Shown: positions 19,804 to 29,414, numbered from the stretch's first letter. The stretch is DNA of 64,000 nucleotides from Acholeplasmataceae bacterium (GCA_007692425.1 RECG01000016.1:58406-122405), one strand, 5' to 3'. Translations and numbers: made by a program. Notes: generated by a model from the letters alone, not told the origin.

Positions 19804-21108
19804 TCAAACCTCCTTGTGGATGTTCTTCCATAAGCGGGCGGCCGTCTGACTGGCTTCCCGATAACGTTGTTGTAGACTCTGATTGACTTCATACCCGTTC
19901 ACAAGTTGTTTTCCACCGACGAAGACATGGCGTGGTTTAAAACTATTGAACAGGCCAAAGAAGAGATGGCCCATGACGTTGGTCTCGTCAAGCGGTGTGG
20001 GTGGATCATAAGGGACGATCAACAGGTCAGATGCATAACCAAACTCGATCTTGCCAATCGGGAAATCGAATAAAGCACTGACATATTGGTACGTGTCAAG
20101 AATGATATGTCGCAAATCATCAAGACCGAAATGGTTGGGCGTCTTGTCAAGCAAGTGCGTTGCGTAATAAGCATAAAGATATTCAGTGGTCACTGAAGAA
20201 GAAATGCCGTCGTTACCGATGATGACGGGAATGCCTCTTTTTCTAAAGGCAGTCAGTCCGGGCAGACCGACACTGTTATTCATGTTGGATGTGACATTGA
20301 CGGCAATCACACATCGTTGTTGCTTGATGATGTCGAGTTCTTCTTCATCCAGATAGATGCAGTGTGCCAGAATACTGCCGGGATTGAGCAATCCATGGCG
20401 ATGTAGGCGATGGATGATGCGCATGCCATAACGTTTTAGACAGTCTTCCTGGTCAAGCTCGCTTTCGGCGACATGGATATGAATCGGCGCGTTGCCCAAA
20501 ACGTGTTTGACTTGTTTCAAGGTCTTGTCAGAAAGACTCATCGATGCATGTAATCCGAAAAGACCTCTTGACCATGCGTCTTCATGTTGATCCATGAATG
20601 TCACGTTTTCCAGGATGGCCTTGTTGACATCGAAACGGTCCGAAACTTCGAAGGCAAAAGCCCCGCGTAAACCGACCTCGCCGGTGACCGCCGCTTGAAG
20701 TGATGCAAGCGTGCCAGTGATGTCAACACCACTGGCATGATGATCGATCAGGGTTGTCACGCCGTTCTTGACGTGGTCGACAGCACTGACCAAGGCACTC
20801 ATGTTCGTCATTTCGAGATCGAGATGACGATCGAGTTTCCACCATAGTTGTTCGAGGATGTCTTGAAAGTTTTTTGGATTGAAAGGTACTGAAAGCCCCC
20901 TGGCAAAAGTGGAATAGATATGGGTATGGCCCACGATGAGTCCGGGCATCACCAGATGTCCGGAAGCATCAATCACTTCATCATCTCCGGCACGGTAGTC
21001 TTTCATCTTACCGACTTCCATGATTGTTTCATCAAAGCGGATGAAGCTATCGGTTGCGAATGTCTCAAAATCAAAGACGGTCGCATTGATGATGGTTTTC
21101 TGATTCAT
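19804..21108 (-). CDS. ssnA: SsnA-like amidohydrolase
   Basis: 434 aa; VMPGLIVGHTHIYSTFARGLSVPFNPKNFQDILEQLWWKLDRHL; urate/purine cluster context. Confidence 0.82.
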   Translation of the reverse strand: MNQKTIINATVFDFETFATDSFIRFDETIMEVGKMKDYRAGDDEVIDASGHLVMPGLIVGHTHIYSTFARGLSVPFNPKNFQDILEQLWWKLDRHLDLEMTNMSALVSAVDHVKNGVTTLIDHHASGVDITGTLASLQAAVTGEVGLRGAFAFEVSDRFDVNKAILENVTFMDQHEDAWSRGLFGLHASMSLSDKTLKQVKHVLGNAPIHIHVAESELDQEDCLKRYGMRIIHRLHRHGLLNPGSILAHCIYLDEEELDIIKQQRCVIAVNVTSNMNNSVGLPGLTAFRKRGIPVIIGNDGISSSVTTEYLYAYYATHLLDKTPNHFGLDDLRHIILDTYQYVSALFDFPIGKIEFGYASDLLIVPYDPPTPLDETNVMGHLFFGLFNSFKPRHVFVGGKQLVNGYEVNQSLQQRYREASQTAARLWKNIHKEV

Positions 21109-22409
21109 GATGATCCTCCTTTGATATACCTGCCTTTGCCACCGAGCAGCTTTCCTTCATCAAGCACGAAGCGCCCCCTGACCATGGTCGAGACCACCCT
21201 GCCTGGTGCGGGATGTCCTTCATAAAGGTTGTAGTCGCAAGTCCCGTGACTACCTTGGCATGTCGCTTCCGGATCCGGTTCATAGATGAGCAGGTCTGCA
21301 TCAAAACCAATCTGGATCCGACCTTTTCCCGGTAACCGGTTAAGATCAGCGACACGGCTTGTCATGCGGGGAATGACCTCATCACCCATATGATGACGCA
21401 TCACATGGAAAACGTGCTCGACACCAGGAATGCCCAGGGGTGTCTCTTGCAATAGCGTCTTGTTCTTGTCTTTTTTCATGAAGGCACAATGATCGGTTCC
21501 AATCGTGTAGACATGTTGCTTGTACCTGAACATCTTGCCTTTTTCATGCAGGGTCCGCAACGGTGGCGCGAATGTATAGAGATATCCGTCCTCACGATTG
21601 AGAACGTTATTGTCAAAGGTGAAATATTGCGGGCAGCTTTCAATGTAAAAGCCACGGTTGACAAGGTCGGGATAAGACGCGATCAATGATTCAAGCGTCT
21701 CGCCGCTTGACAGGTGGACCATGTACATGCTGCCGCCTGTCTGTTCGACATATCCGGCCAGTTTGAGTGCTTCGGTGGTTTCACTGATGGCAGGTCTGCT
21801 GATTGGCAGGTCCTGCGGTGTGAATGACGGATTCAAGATAATCATGTCGTCATTTTCGATATGCGCGAAAATGAGAAAATCATGCTTTTTGGACAATGTC
21901 AGAAGCTCGATGATGGCATCATCATCGGTTCTTCGTCCTGAATCTGAATAGGTCGTGAAGAGTTTGAGGGTGTGCATGCCGAGTGCTTTCATTTTCAAGA
22001 CAAACGCTTCAAGATCTCCTTTGGGATTTTTAATGGTGGCATGAAACGCATAGTCGATGATGCTTTTCTCAGCTTGTTTCAGGCGTTTACGAAAGGCAGG
22101 TTCAAGGGCGTCGACATGATCGACCGGTTCAAGGAAATCGACAATGGTCGTCATGCCGCCATAGGCGGCCGCCGTACTCCCGGTCAAAAAGTCATCACAT
22201 GAGGTGATGAAGCCGAGATCAAGTTCAAAATGGACATGCGGATCAATCAGGCCGGGCAGGACTTCCCGTCCGGAAGCATCGACCTTGCGTCTGGCGGGAC
22301 GGACTTCGTCGCTGATGTCCGTGATTGTCTCACCATCAATATATAGGTTGACCCGTTTCCAGACACCATCGATATAGACTTTGCCATTCTCAATTCCGAG
22401 ATCGTGCAT
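21105..22409 (-). CDS. Dihydropyrimidinase/hydantoinase-like cyclic amidohydrolase
   Basis: 434 aa; VLPGLIDPHVHFELDLG...YGGMTTIVDF...; clustered with ssnA and ygeY/ygeW. Confidence 0.85.
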   Translation of the reverse strand: MHDLGIENGKVYIDGVWKRVNLYIDGETITDISDEVRPARRKVDASGREVLPGLIDPHVHFELDLGFITSCDDFLTGSTAAAYGGMTTIVDFLEPVDHVDALEPAFRKRLKQAEKSIIDYAFHATIKNPKGDLEAFVLKMKALGMHTLKLFTTYSDSGRRTDDDAIIELLTLSKKHDFLIFAHIENDDMIILNPSFTPQDLPISRPAISETTEALKLAGYVEQTGGSMYMVHLSSGETLESLIASYPDLVNRGFYIESCPQYFTFDNNVLNREDGYLYTFAPPLRTLHEKGKMFRYKQHVYTIGTDHCAFMKKDKNKTLLQETPLGIPGVEHVFHVMRHHMGDEVIPRMTSRVADLNRLPGKGRIQIGFDADLLIYEPDPEATCQGSHGTCDYNLYEGHPAPGRVVSTMVRGRFVLDEGKLLGGKGRYIKGGSS

Positions 22410-22420
22410 GGCATCCTCCC

Positions 22421-22900
22421 TCAGACGTTCGCTTTGAGAATCTCGACATCTTTCAAGTCATAAACCTTGATGACTTTCTTGATGAGATCGAAACGGATGA
22501 CCAAGACCAGGTCAAGACCTGATTTGACCATCTTGCGCAACATCCTGTCAAAACCGGCGCCACCGAGTTCAAGCATGCCGATTTCATCGAAATAAAGTGG
22601 TTCGACGCCTTGTTCAATCAGTTCCATCATCTTGCGTTCGACCCATTCGATGGTTTGGGCGTTTAAATAGTAGGGGCCGACCCGGCAGCCGACATCGAAA
22701 TCGTTTTTGAAGAAATCGGCGTGCATCGAAAGCAGCTTTTTCCGACCGGTGGAAAGCTGCATCGCGTGATAGCTGTGCACACGGTCTTTTTTCATGGTTT
22801 TGATCGAGATGAACCCGTCGCCTTTGACATCTTGCTTGAACATGTCGAGCATCTTCGTGGTTTTACGGTCGTTGATCTCACCAGTAACGATTTTGATCAT
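22421..22900 (-). CDS. THEP1-like nucleoside-triphosphatase domain protein
   Basis: 159 aa; N-terminal IVTGEINDRKTTKM (P-loop-like) and LYFDEIGMLELGG (Walker B-like). Confidence 0.55.
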   Translation of the reverse strand: MIKIVTGEINDRKTTKMLDMFKQDVKGDGFISIKTMKKDRVHSYHAMQLSTGRKKLLSMHADFFKNDFDVGCRVGPYYLNAQTIEWVERKMMELIEQGVEPLYFDEIGMLELGGAGFDRMLRKMVKSGLDLVLVIRFDLIKKVIKVYDLKDVEILKANV

Positions 22901-23711
22901 TAAGATTCCCCCTCATATGGCGGTGGTCTTTTTTACCGTGATGGATAGCCAGGATTTCAGCAGCGATGGATATGGCGATTTCTTCCGGTGACCCGCCTCC
23001 GAGATCAAGCCCGATCGGCGAATAGAAATGACGAAGGTTGATATCCTTGCCGAATGCTTCATAAGTCTTGTCAAGGTAACTCTTGCGTTTTTCCAGCGAA
23101 CAAAGCATGCCGATGTAGCAAGGCTTCAAATCACGTTCAAGGATTTTGTTGATGACATGATAGTCGTACTTGTGTGACGGTGTGCATACAACAACAAAAC
23201 TGTTGTCTTTAATCCCATGGTCATCAATATAACCGGCAAAAGACTGATGATTGATCACATCCGCACCTTCGAATTGCTCGATGACCGCTTGTCGTTCGTC
23301 AATGACGGTCAGATGGAAATCCAAGGGCTTGAGGACACGGGCAAGGGCTTGTCCGACATGGCCGGCACCGAAGATGTAGACAAAGTTCTTGACGCCCACA
23401 AACTCATAAAACAAGGTGACCGTCCCCCCGCAAACCATGGGCAATGTCTTGGCACCCTTGATCAAGTTTCCTTCGTTCAAGAAGTACTTCTCAGTCAGGT
23501 GGGTGCGTTTATTCAACAGTTTGCGGGCGATGTCAATTGCTTCATGTTCAAGTGCGCCACCGCCGACCGTCCCATGCAGGTTGTCGGTTGTGACAATCAT
23601 CTTCTTGCCGACTTCGACAGGTCCTTCACCTTGTTTTTCAATCGCGGTGACCACGACCATGTCAATGCCTTTTTCTTTGTATGCAACGAGTTGTTCATAG
23701 ATTTTGTTCAT
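22878..23711 (-). CDS. XdhC/CoxI-family molybdenum hydroxylase accessory protein
   Basis: 277 aa; GTVGGGALEHEAI and VYIFGAGHVGQALARVLKPLDFHLTVIDER. Confidence 0.88.
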   Translation of the reverse strand: MNKIYEQLVAYKEKGIDMVVVTAIEKQGEGPVEVGKKMIVTTDNLHGTVGGGALEHEAIDIARKLLNKRTHLTEKYFLNEGNLIKGAKTLPMVCGGTVTLFYEFVGVKNFVYIFGAGHVGQALARVLKPLDFHLTVIDERQAVIEQFEGADVINHQSFAGYIDDHGIKDNSFVVVCTPSHKYDYHVINKILERDLKPCYIGMLCSLEKRKSYLDKTYEAFGKDINLRHFYSPIGLDLGGGSPEEIAISIAAEILAIHHGKKDHRHMRGNLNDQNRYW

Positions 23712-23775
23712 ATCGACCTGCTCTTTTCAAGGATGTGAAAAACGCCAAGGTGGTCCGCCATCCTTGGCGCGTCAT

Positions 23776-24399
23776 TCAAAGGAAAAGCGTCAAGACAACA
23801 GCCAGTACCAATAAAGGCAGGGCCGTGACCAGGTTGGGTTTCCAACGCAAGTCGGTTTTCATCAGTACAAGTTGGACGCCATAATAAAGCAACATCAGGA
23901 ACAATGCGCCCATCAAGCCCAAATGGACAATGAAGGCAAAGGTTGCAGCTGGTGTCGCAATCATGGTGAATGGGAATCCGGTCAAAGCGTTGTTGATGGT
24001 TACATTGAGGATAAAGAGCGTACGCCAACCGAGGCTTGCCAAGGTCAGTCCGGCAAGCGTCAATGGGACACGTTTGGGTTCGATCATCGGGCTGACCGCA
24101 AACACAACCAGCGACTGCAACATGATGGCAATCATCGGATTATAGGTTTTGATGGGGGGCAGACCGGGCAACAGGAAATTGACCGATTTGATGAGCGCGG
24201 CAATCGCGGCAACCCAGAAAATGGTGGACTGTGACTTAGTGGTGCGGAAGGCGATAATCATCAACGTGGCACCAATTGGAAACATCACGCTTCCTGAAAC
24301 CAATGGTGGCAGGAATTGCAACACATAGCCAAGCGTGGCTTCTAAAATACCCCATAAGGCTCCGAAAAACAAAATGACTGGCAAATATTCTTTTTTCAT
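23776..24399 (-). CDS. Polytopic membrane protein of unknown function inside the Mo-hydroxylase operon
   Basis: 207 aa with about six hydrophobic segments; starts in ATGA-type overlap-range spacing with neighbours and lies within the operon. Confidence 0.7.
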   Translation of the reverse strand: MKKEYLPVILFFGALWGILEATLGYVLQFLPPLVSGSVMFPIGATLMIIAFRTTKSQSTIFWVAAIAALIKSVNFLLPGLPPIKTYNPMIAIMLQSLVVFAVSPMIEPKRVPLTLAGLTLASLGWRTLFILNVTINNALTGFPFTMIATPAATFAFIVHLGLMGALFLMLLYYGVQLVLMKTDLRWKPNLVTALPLLVLAVVLTLFL

Positions 24400-26717
24400 G
24401 ATTGTGCTCCTTTTTGTTTGTTGGCCATGATACCCGATAAGATTTTTTCAGGCGTGATCGGCAATTGGGTGATGCGGACGCCAGTGGCGTGATATATGGC
24501 GTTGGCTAAAGCGGCTGGTGGCGTATCGATACCAATCTCACCCACCGACTTCGCACCGAACGGGCCTGATGATTCATAACTGTCGGCAAACTCGGTGGTC
24601 AGTTTTTTGATATCAAGTGCGGTCGGGATCTTATAGGTCAGGAAAGAATTTGACATCAGGCCGCCCTTGTTGTTGTATTTGACATGTTCGAACATGGCCA
24701 TGCCGATGCCTTGGACAATCGCACCCTCAACCTGGCCCTGGGCCAGTTTGGGATTGATGGTCGTGCCACAGTCGACCACGCTGACGTACTCGATGATGTC
24801 GACTTCACCGGTCTCAAGGTCGACATCGACCTCGACGAATCCAGCCATGAAAGGCGGGGGTGACTTGGTACCGACATAACTGTTAGTGGCAGTTAATTGC
24901 TTCTGATCCTCGTTGTAGTAAAGCCGGTTAGACAGGGCTGACAAGGTGATGGTGTTGCCGTTCGCTTCAAAGGTGGTTCCGTCAAAAGTGACGTTTTCCT
25001 CATTGGTCTTGAGGGCAAGTGCCGCTTCCTTGATCAACATGTCTTTCATGTTCAAAGCTGCCTTTAACACGGCATTGCCCGAGACATAGGTGGTGCTCGA
25101 TGCGTAGGCACCGGCATCAAATGGCGTCAGATCGGAATCCGAAGAATAGACTACAACCTTGTCGACGGTCGTCATCAAGGCTTCCGCCGCAATCTGGGCC
25201 AAAATGGTATCGCTGCCTTGACCGATATCGGTCGCGCCAATCATGAGGTTATAGAACCCGTCATCATTCAGTTTGATGGTGGCCGCGCCCATGTCGATAT
25301 AAGGAATGCCTGATCCTTGCATGGCGATGGCCATGCCCACGGCCTTGACCTTGTTGTCCGAGAGTTGAACCCTGGGATACTTGTCTTCCCAGCCGATCAA
25401 TGCTTGACCACGTTTGACACAATGGTCAAGTTTGCATGTCTCCATCGTCATCGCGGTACCTTCGGTGCCTTCGCCCATGATTTCAAAAATGGGGCTGGTC
25501 TCGCCTTCCTTGATCATGTTTTTCTCACGGAAAGCAATCGGATCCATGTTGAGTTTCTCACATAACATGTCAATGGCCGATTCGAGTGCGTAATTGCCTT
25601 GGATGGCGCCATAGCCGCGGAAGGCGCCGGCGGGCATATGGTTGGTGTACACGACACGTCCGTGGAAACGGACGGCATCAACCTTGTTGTATAGTGGCAG
25701 CACTTTCGATCCCGCGACCATGAACACCGTCAAGGCATGTTCACCATAAGCACCCGTGTCACTGAGAATATGACAGTCGATGGCCTTGAGCGTGCCGTCT
25801 TTCGTGGCACCAAGCTTCATGTCAAGTCTCATTGGGTGACGTGAATAGGTCGACTCATAGACTTCCCGGCGGGTATAGACCATTTTACATGGTTTGCCGG
25901 TCTTGAGCGTGGTCATTGCGACCAGCATTTCGCCATGCAGGGCCTGCTTGCCACCGAAGCCACCGCCGACACGCGGTTTGATGACGCGGATTTTCGCAAT
26001 CGGAATGTCCAAAGTCTGGGAAAGGATTCTCCTGACATGGAAAGGGGTTTGTGTCGATGAGATGATGATCAGGCGATTGAGGACATCAATCCGGGCATTG
26101 ACGGCATGTGGTTCCATCATGGCATGAGCCTGGGCCTGGGTATAAAATGACTGTTCAACCACGACATCACAATCTGCCATGGTCTTGTCGGTGTCACCGA
26201 CCTGCATGTGATAAGTCGCGGCTACATTGTGTTTCGGATCAAAGCCGATCGGAAACATCTCATGAATGCCTGCTTCAGGATGAATCACTGAAGCATGTTG
26301 ATAAGCTGTCTCAAAGTCAAGGACAGGGTCTAAGACGTCGTAGTCGACGTCAATCAGTCCAAGCGCCTTTTCAGCGGTTTCTTCATCAATGGCGGCTACC
26401 GCCGCAACCTCATCACCGACATGACGGACATATTCGTCTAGAACGAATTTGTCATGTGGGGAAGGTTCGGGATAGCCTTGACCGGCCCGGGTGAATGATT
26501 TGCGTGGCACATCATGATGGGTCAGGACAAGCTCGACGCCTTCAAGCGCACGGGCTTTCGTGGCATCAATCCGTTTGATTTGGGCGAATGCATGCGGACT
26601 CCTTAAAACCTTGACGACAAGCGAATCGACTTCGCTGAAATCATCGGTGAAGGCGCGACGGCCCATCATGACGCCCTTGCCATCAATAGATGGTGTCTTG
26701 CGGTTGACGACTTTCAT
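24396..26717 (-). CDS. Second molybdopterin-binding hydroxylase large subunit (XDH/aldehyde oxidase family)
   Basis: Start reassigned to ATG 26717 (MKVVNRKTPSIDGKGVMMGRRAFTDDF). Motifs VGGGFGGKQALHG, AFRGYGAIQG, GAKSVGEIGI. Confidence 0.9.
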   Translation of the reverse strand: MKVVNRKTPSIDGKGVMMGRRAFTDDFSEVDSLVVKVLRSPHAFAQIKRIDATKARALEGVELVLTHHDVPRKSFTRAGQGYPEPSPHDKFVLDEYVRHVGDEVAAVAAIDEETAEKALGLIDVDYDVLDPVLDFETAYQHASVIHPEAGIHEMFPIGFDPKHNVAATYHMQVGDTDKTMADCDVVVEQSFYTQAQAHAMMEPHAVNARIDVLNRLIIISSTQTPFHVRRILSQTLDIPIAKIRVIKPRVGGGFGGKQALHGEMLVAMTTLKTGKPCKMVYTRREVYESTYSRHPMRLDMKLGATKDGTLKAIDCHILSDTGAYGEHALTVFMVAGSKVLPLYNKVDAVRFHGRVVYTNHMPAGAFRGYGAIQGNYALESAIDMLCEKLNMDPIAFREKNMIKEGETSPIFEIMGEGTEGTAMTMETCKLDHCVKRGQALIGWEDKYPRVQLSDNKVKAVGMAIAMQGSGIPYIDMGAATIKLNDDGFYNLMIGATDIGQGSDTILAQIAAEALMTTVDKVVVYSSDSDLTPFDAGAYASSTTYVSGNAVLKAALNMKDMLIKEAALALKTNEENVTFDGTTFEANGNTITLSALSNRLYYNEDQKQLTATNSYVGTKSPPPFMAGFVEVDVDLETGEVDIIEYVSVVDCGTTINPKLAQGQVEGAIVQGIGMAMFEHVKYNNKGGLMSNSFLTYKIPTALDIKKLTTEFADSYESSGPFGAKSVGEIGIDTPPAALANAIYHATGVRITQLPITPEKILSGIMANKQKGAQS

Positions 26718-27172
26718 CGCTTTGCCTCCATATAACGTTTGATGGCCTTGACCTGGGCCTGGTAACCAGAACAACGACACAGGTTTCCAGCAAGATGGTG
26801 CCGGATGGCTTCCTCTGTCGGTTCGACGTTGTCTCTTTTCATGGTGTAGGCGAGCAACGCCATGCCGATATTGCAGAAACCGCACTGGTCGGCACCCTCG
26901 TCTCCGAAATAATCACTGATTTGGTCTGCTTCTTCAGCAATCCCTTCGACCGTCGTGAAGGCGTGTCCGTCGGCACGGACACTCAAAATCGAACATGACA
27001 ACACCGGCTTGCCATCCATCAGGATGGTGCAGATGCCACAATTCGAACTGTCACAACCTTTGCGGACACTGTAGAGGTGGTGATTGCGCAAGGTGTCCAA
27101 CAAATAATCATCGGGACCGACTTCAAACGTTCTCGGTCTGCCGTTTAACATGATGTTGATTTTCACAGTCAC
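26714..27172 (-). CDS. Second molybdenum hydroxylase [2Fe-2S] subunit
   Basis: 152 aa; GCDSSNCGICTILMDG...CGFCNIGMALL...GNLCRCSGYQAQV. Confidence 0.94.
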   Translation of the reverse strand: MTVKINIMLNGRPRTFEVGPDDYLLDTLRNHHLYSVRKGCDSSNCGICTILMDGKPVLSCSILSVRADGHAFTTVEGIAEEADQISDYFGDEGADQCGFCNIGMALLAYTMKRDNVEPTEEAIRHHLAGNLCRCSGYQAQVKAIKRYMEAKR

Positions 27173-27960
27173 AACACCTCCCTGATGCCACGTGCGATGT
27201 AGGTTTTGGCCAATGCCTGACGATAGTCGGCCGAGGCCAGATGACTCGAACCGAATGAGACGGTCTCTATCACCTTGTCTGCCGTGGCTGCAACACCTGC
27301 CTCGTCAACCTGCTTCATCGCGTTGATTAGTTTCATGGCTTCTTCGGCCCGGACGGCCGCACCGGGGCGTGACCCCAACGCAATCCAAAACTGTCCGTTC
27401 ACGTGATGAACGGCCACGTTTAAAATCGCGAAATCAAGCACGGTGTTTGACACCTTCTTAAAATAGCCTTTTCCGGTATGTTTGTTGATCCGGATGGCAA
27501 TCAATATATCGTTCATCTTGCCTTTTCTGGTCATGTGTTCCTGTAATGACATCTTGCCGGCATGATGAAACTCCAGTGTGACTTCCAAGACGCTCAAGGC
27601 GGTGATGACATCCGAAAAAGCATAGCGTCCCATGACGCTGCCACCGATGGTGGCGAGATTGCGGAAAGGGACACCCAAGATCAAGGATGAGGCTTTACTC
27701 AACATGCCATCCGCCAGTTTTTGGACGGCAGGATGGGTCTCGATGGCACGCAAGGTCGTCATGGCGCCAATGACAACCTCATCAGCGGTTTCTGAAATAT
27801 CGTCCAGCTTGAGATCACATAAATCAATCAAGGTGTCAATGTTGACCCTTGTCGATTTCATCCAGGCCCCGCCACCGATGACGGCATTTGCGGGCTGGTC
27901 TGTCAACATGGCATACGCCTCATCAAGGGTGGTGGCGCGATGATATTGTTTGATGTTCAA
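27169..27960 (-). CDS. Second molybdenum hydroxylase FAD-binding subunit
   Basis: 263 aa; NAVIGGGAWMKST and NLATIGGSVMGRYAFSD. Confidence 0.9.
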   Translation of the reverse strand: MNIKQYHRATTLDEAYAMLTDQPANAVIGGGAWMKSTRVNIDTLIDLCDLKLDDISETADEVVIGAMTTLRAIETHPAVQKLADGMLSKASSLILGVPFRNLATIGGSVMGRYAFSDVITALSVLEVTLEFHHAGKMSLQEHMTRKGKMNDILIAIRINKHTGKGYFKKVSNTVLDFAILNVAVHHVNGQFWIALGSRPGAAVRAEEAMKLINAMKQVDEAGVAATADKVIETVSFGSSHLASADYRQALAKTYIARGIREVL

Positions 27961-27963
27961 CCG

Positions 27964-28527
27964 TTACACCCCCGTTTGTTTTTTCAATCTGTCAAGATCG
28001 GCCGGCGTGTCGATATCAAACAACATGTTGGGATCGTTGTTTTCAATCATCTCGACATCATACCGGTCGCGAAAGGCCTTCAAGGTGGAATCCCTGGGCT
28101 CAGACAACAACGCCTCTTTCAGTTCTTTGGCGACGAACAAGGGATGTCCCTTACGTTGCTTGTAAGTAGGGACGCGGATTTGCTTGGTCCCTTTCAATAG
28201 GGCTTGATAAGTGGTTTCTGACACGAAAGGACAATCGCCGGGGTGAATGAAAAAATCTTCTGTCGTCATCTCTACCCCGCTTTGCACGGATGAAAACATG
28301 CCTTCGTGATAAAGCGGGTTTTTGACACATGTGACATACGTCAAATCCTTGAGATGGTTTTCGATGTCGATGTCGTAGTGTCCGGTGACCACATAAATGT
28401 GGTTGACAAAAGGTTTCATCCCTTGGATGGCGTAATCAATCAACGCCTGATCCTTATGCAAAAAAAGTAATTTATTGGCTTGTGCACGGCTGGCATAGCC
28501 TGCTGCTAAAATGATTCCCTCAGCCAT
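27964..28527 (-). CDS. mocA: MocA-like molybdenum cofactor nucleotidyltransferase
   Basis: 187 aa; GIILAAGYASRAQANKLLF NTP-transferase motif, HPGDCPFV; linked to Mo-hydroxylase subunits. Confidence 0.82.
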   Translation of the reverse strand: MAEGIILAAGYASRAQANKLLFLHKDQALIDYAIQGMKPFVNHIYVVTGHYDIDIENHLKDLTYVTCVKNPLYHEGMFSSVQSGVEMTTEDFFIHPGDCPFVSETTYQALLKGTKQIRVPTYKQRKGHPLFVAKELKEALLSEPRDSTLKAFRDRYDVEMIENNDPNMLFDIDTPADLDRLKKQTGV

Positions 28528-28592
28528 ATTGAGTTCCTCTTTTCCTTGAGATTCACTTCATAATGATGTTTTCTGCGGTGTATCTTACTATA

Positions 28593-28621
28593 AGCATAGC
28601 ATGAGAAAGGCAAATACACAA
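28593..28621 (-). promoter_or_regulatory. Candidate promoter of the purine-catabolism operon
   Basis: TTGTGT (28616-28621), 17-nt spacer, TATGCT (28593-28598) on minus strand, upstream of mocA. Confidence 0.45.
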
Positions 28622-28654
28622 CATTTTTTTGAGACGACTTAGTTTTTTATCTTT

Positions 28655-28692
28655 ATAAAAAAATAAGTGCCTGTCGTCTGACAAGGCAAATC
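28655..28692 (-). terminator. Intrinsic terminator downstream of pcm
   Basis: Minus-strand TGCCTTGTCAGACGACAGGCA hairpin (one T bulge) followed by CTTATTTTTTTAT. Confidence 0.6.
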
Positions 28693-28749
28693 GGTGTCTG
28701 TGCAGATGTGTATGGTTTCAGGATATGACTGGCGATCATCCTTCGACAT

Positions 28750-29388
28750 TTAGTCGTCCTGAATCATTTCGACAAAACGACAATGACAAAGAAAAGTCTT
28801 TTGAAGCTGGTCGTCTCGTTTGACAAAGCAAAAGAGCACTTGCATGAAACGACTGCCGATCGGGATGACCAATCTGCCACCTTCTTTGAGTTGATCGACC
28901 AGATTTTTCGGTACATCTTCAGGTGCTGCCGTCACCACAATCGCGTCATAAGGAGCGTGTTCCGCCCAACCCGAAAAACCGTTTCCGACCTTGTATGAGA
29001 TTTGATCATAACCAAGTTCATCGAGTACGGTTCTGGCTTTGAGTTGAAGACTGTCAATCCGCTCGATGGTGTACACCTCTTTCGCCAGACAGGCAAGAAT
29101 GGCGGTTTGATATCCTGATCCGGTGCCAATCTCAAGGACACGGTCTTCGGATGTCAGCGATAACGCATCTGTCATCAAGGCGACGATGTACGGTTGTGAG
29201 ATGGTTTGGTGCATGCCGATGGAAAGTGGATAGTCACCATAGGCCCAAGGTTGGTCATGATCTGGGACAAAACGGTGTCTGGGCACGTCGATAAAAGCTT
29301 GCAGCAGCGCCGGGGCATGGATGCCGCGCGCCTTGATTTGTGTCTCTACCATCTGGAGACGTTGTTTGAAGAAACGATCGGAGTCCAT
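28750..29388 (-). CDS. pcm: Protein-L-isoaspartate O-methyltransferase
   Basis: FIDVPRHRFVPDHDQPWAYGDYPLSIGMHQTISQPYIVALM, VLEIGTGSGYQTAILA; start ATG 29388 after GGGAGGACAACC. Confidence 0.93.
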   Translation of the reverse strand: MDSDRFFKQRLQMVETQIKARGIHAPALLQAFIDVPRHRFVPDHDQPWAYGDYPLSIGMHQTISQPYIVALMTDALSLTSEDRVLEIGTGSGYQTAILACLAKEVYTIERIDSLQLKARTVLDELGYDQISYKVGNGFSGWAEHAPYDAIVVTAAPEDVPKNLVDQLKEGGRLVIPIGSRFMQVLFCFVKRDDQLQKTFLCHCRFVEMIQDD

Positions 29389-29414
29389 GGTTGTCCTCCC
29401 AGACCTGAAAGTTG

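Noticed and set aside
28527-28600. Purine riboswitch upstream of mocA
   Set aside because: The leader from the candidate promoter is only about 60 nt and lacks the conserved purine-aptamer core.
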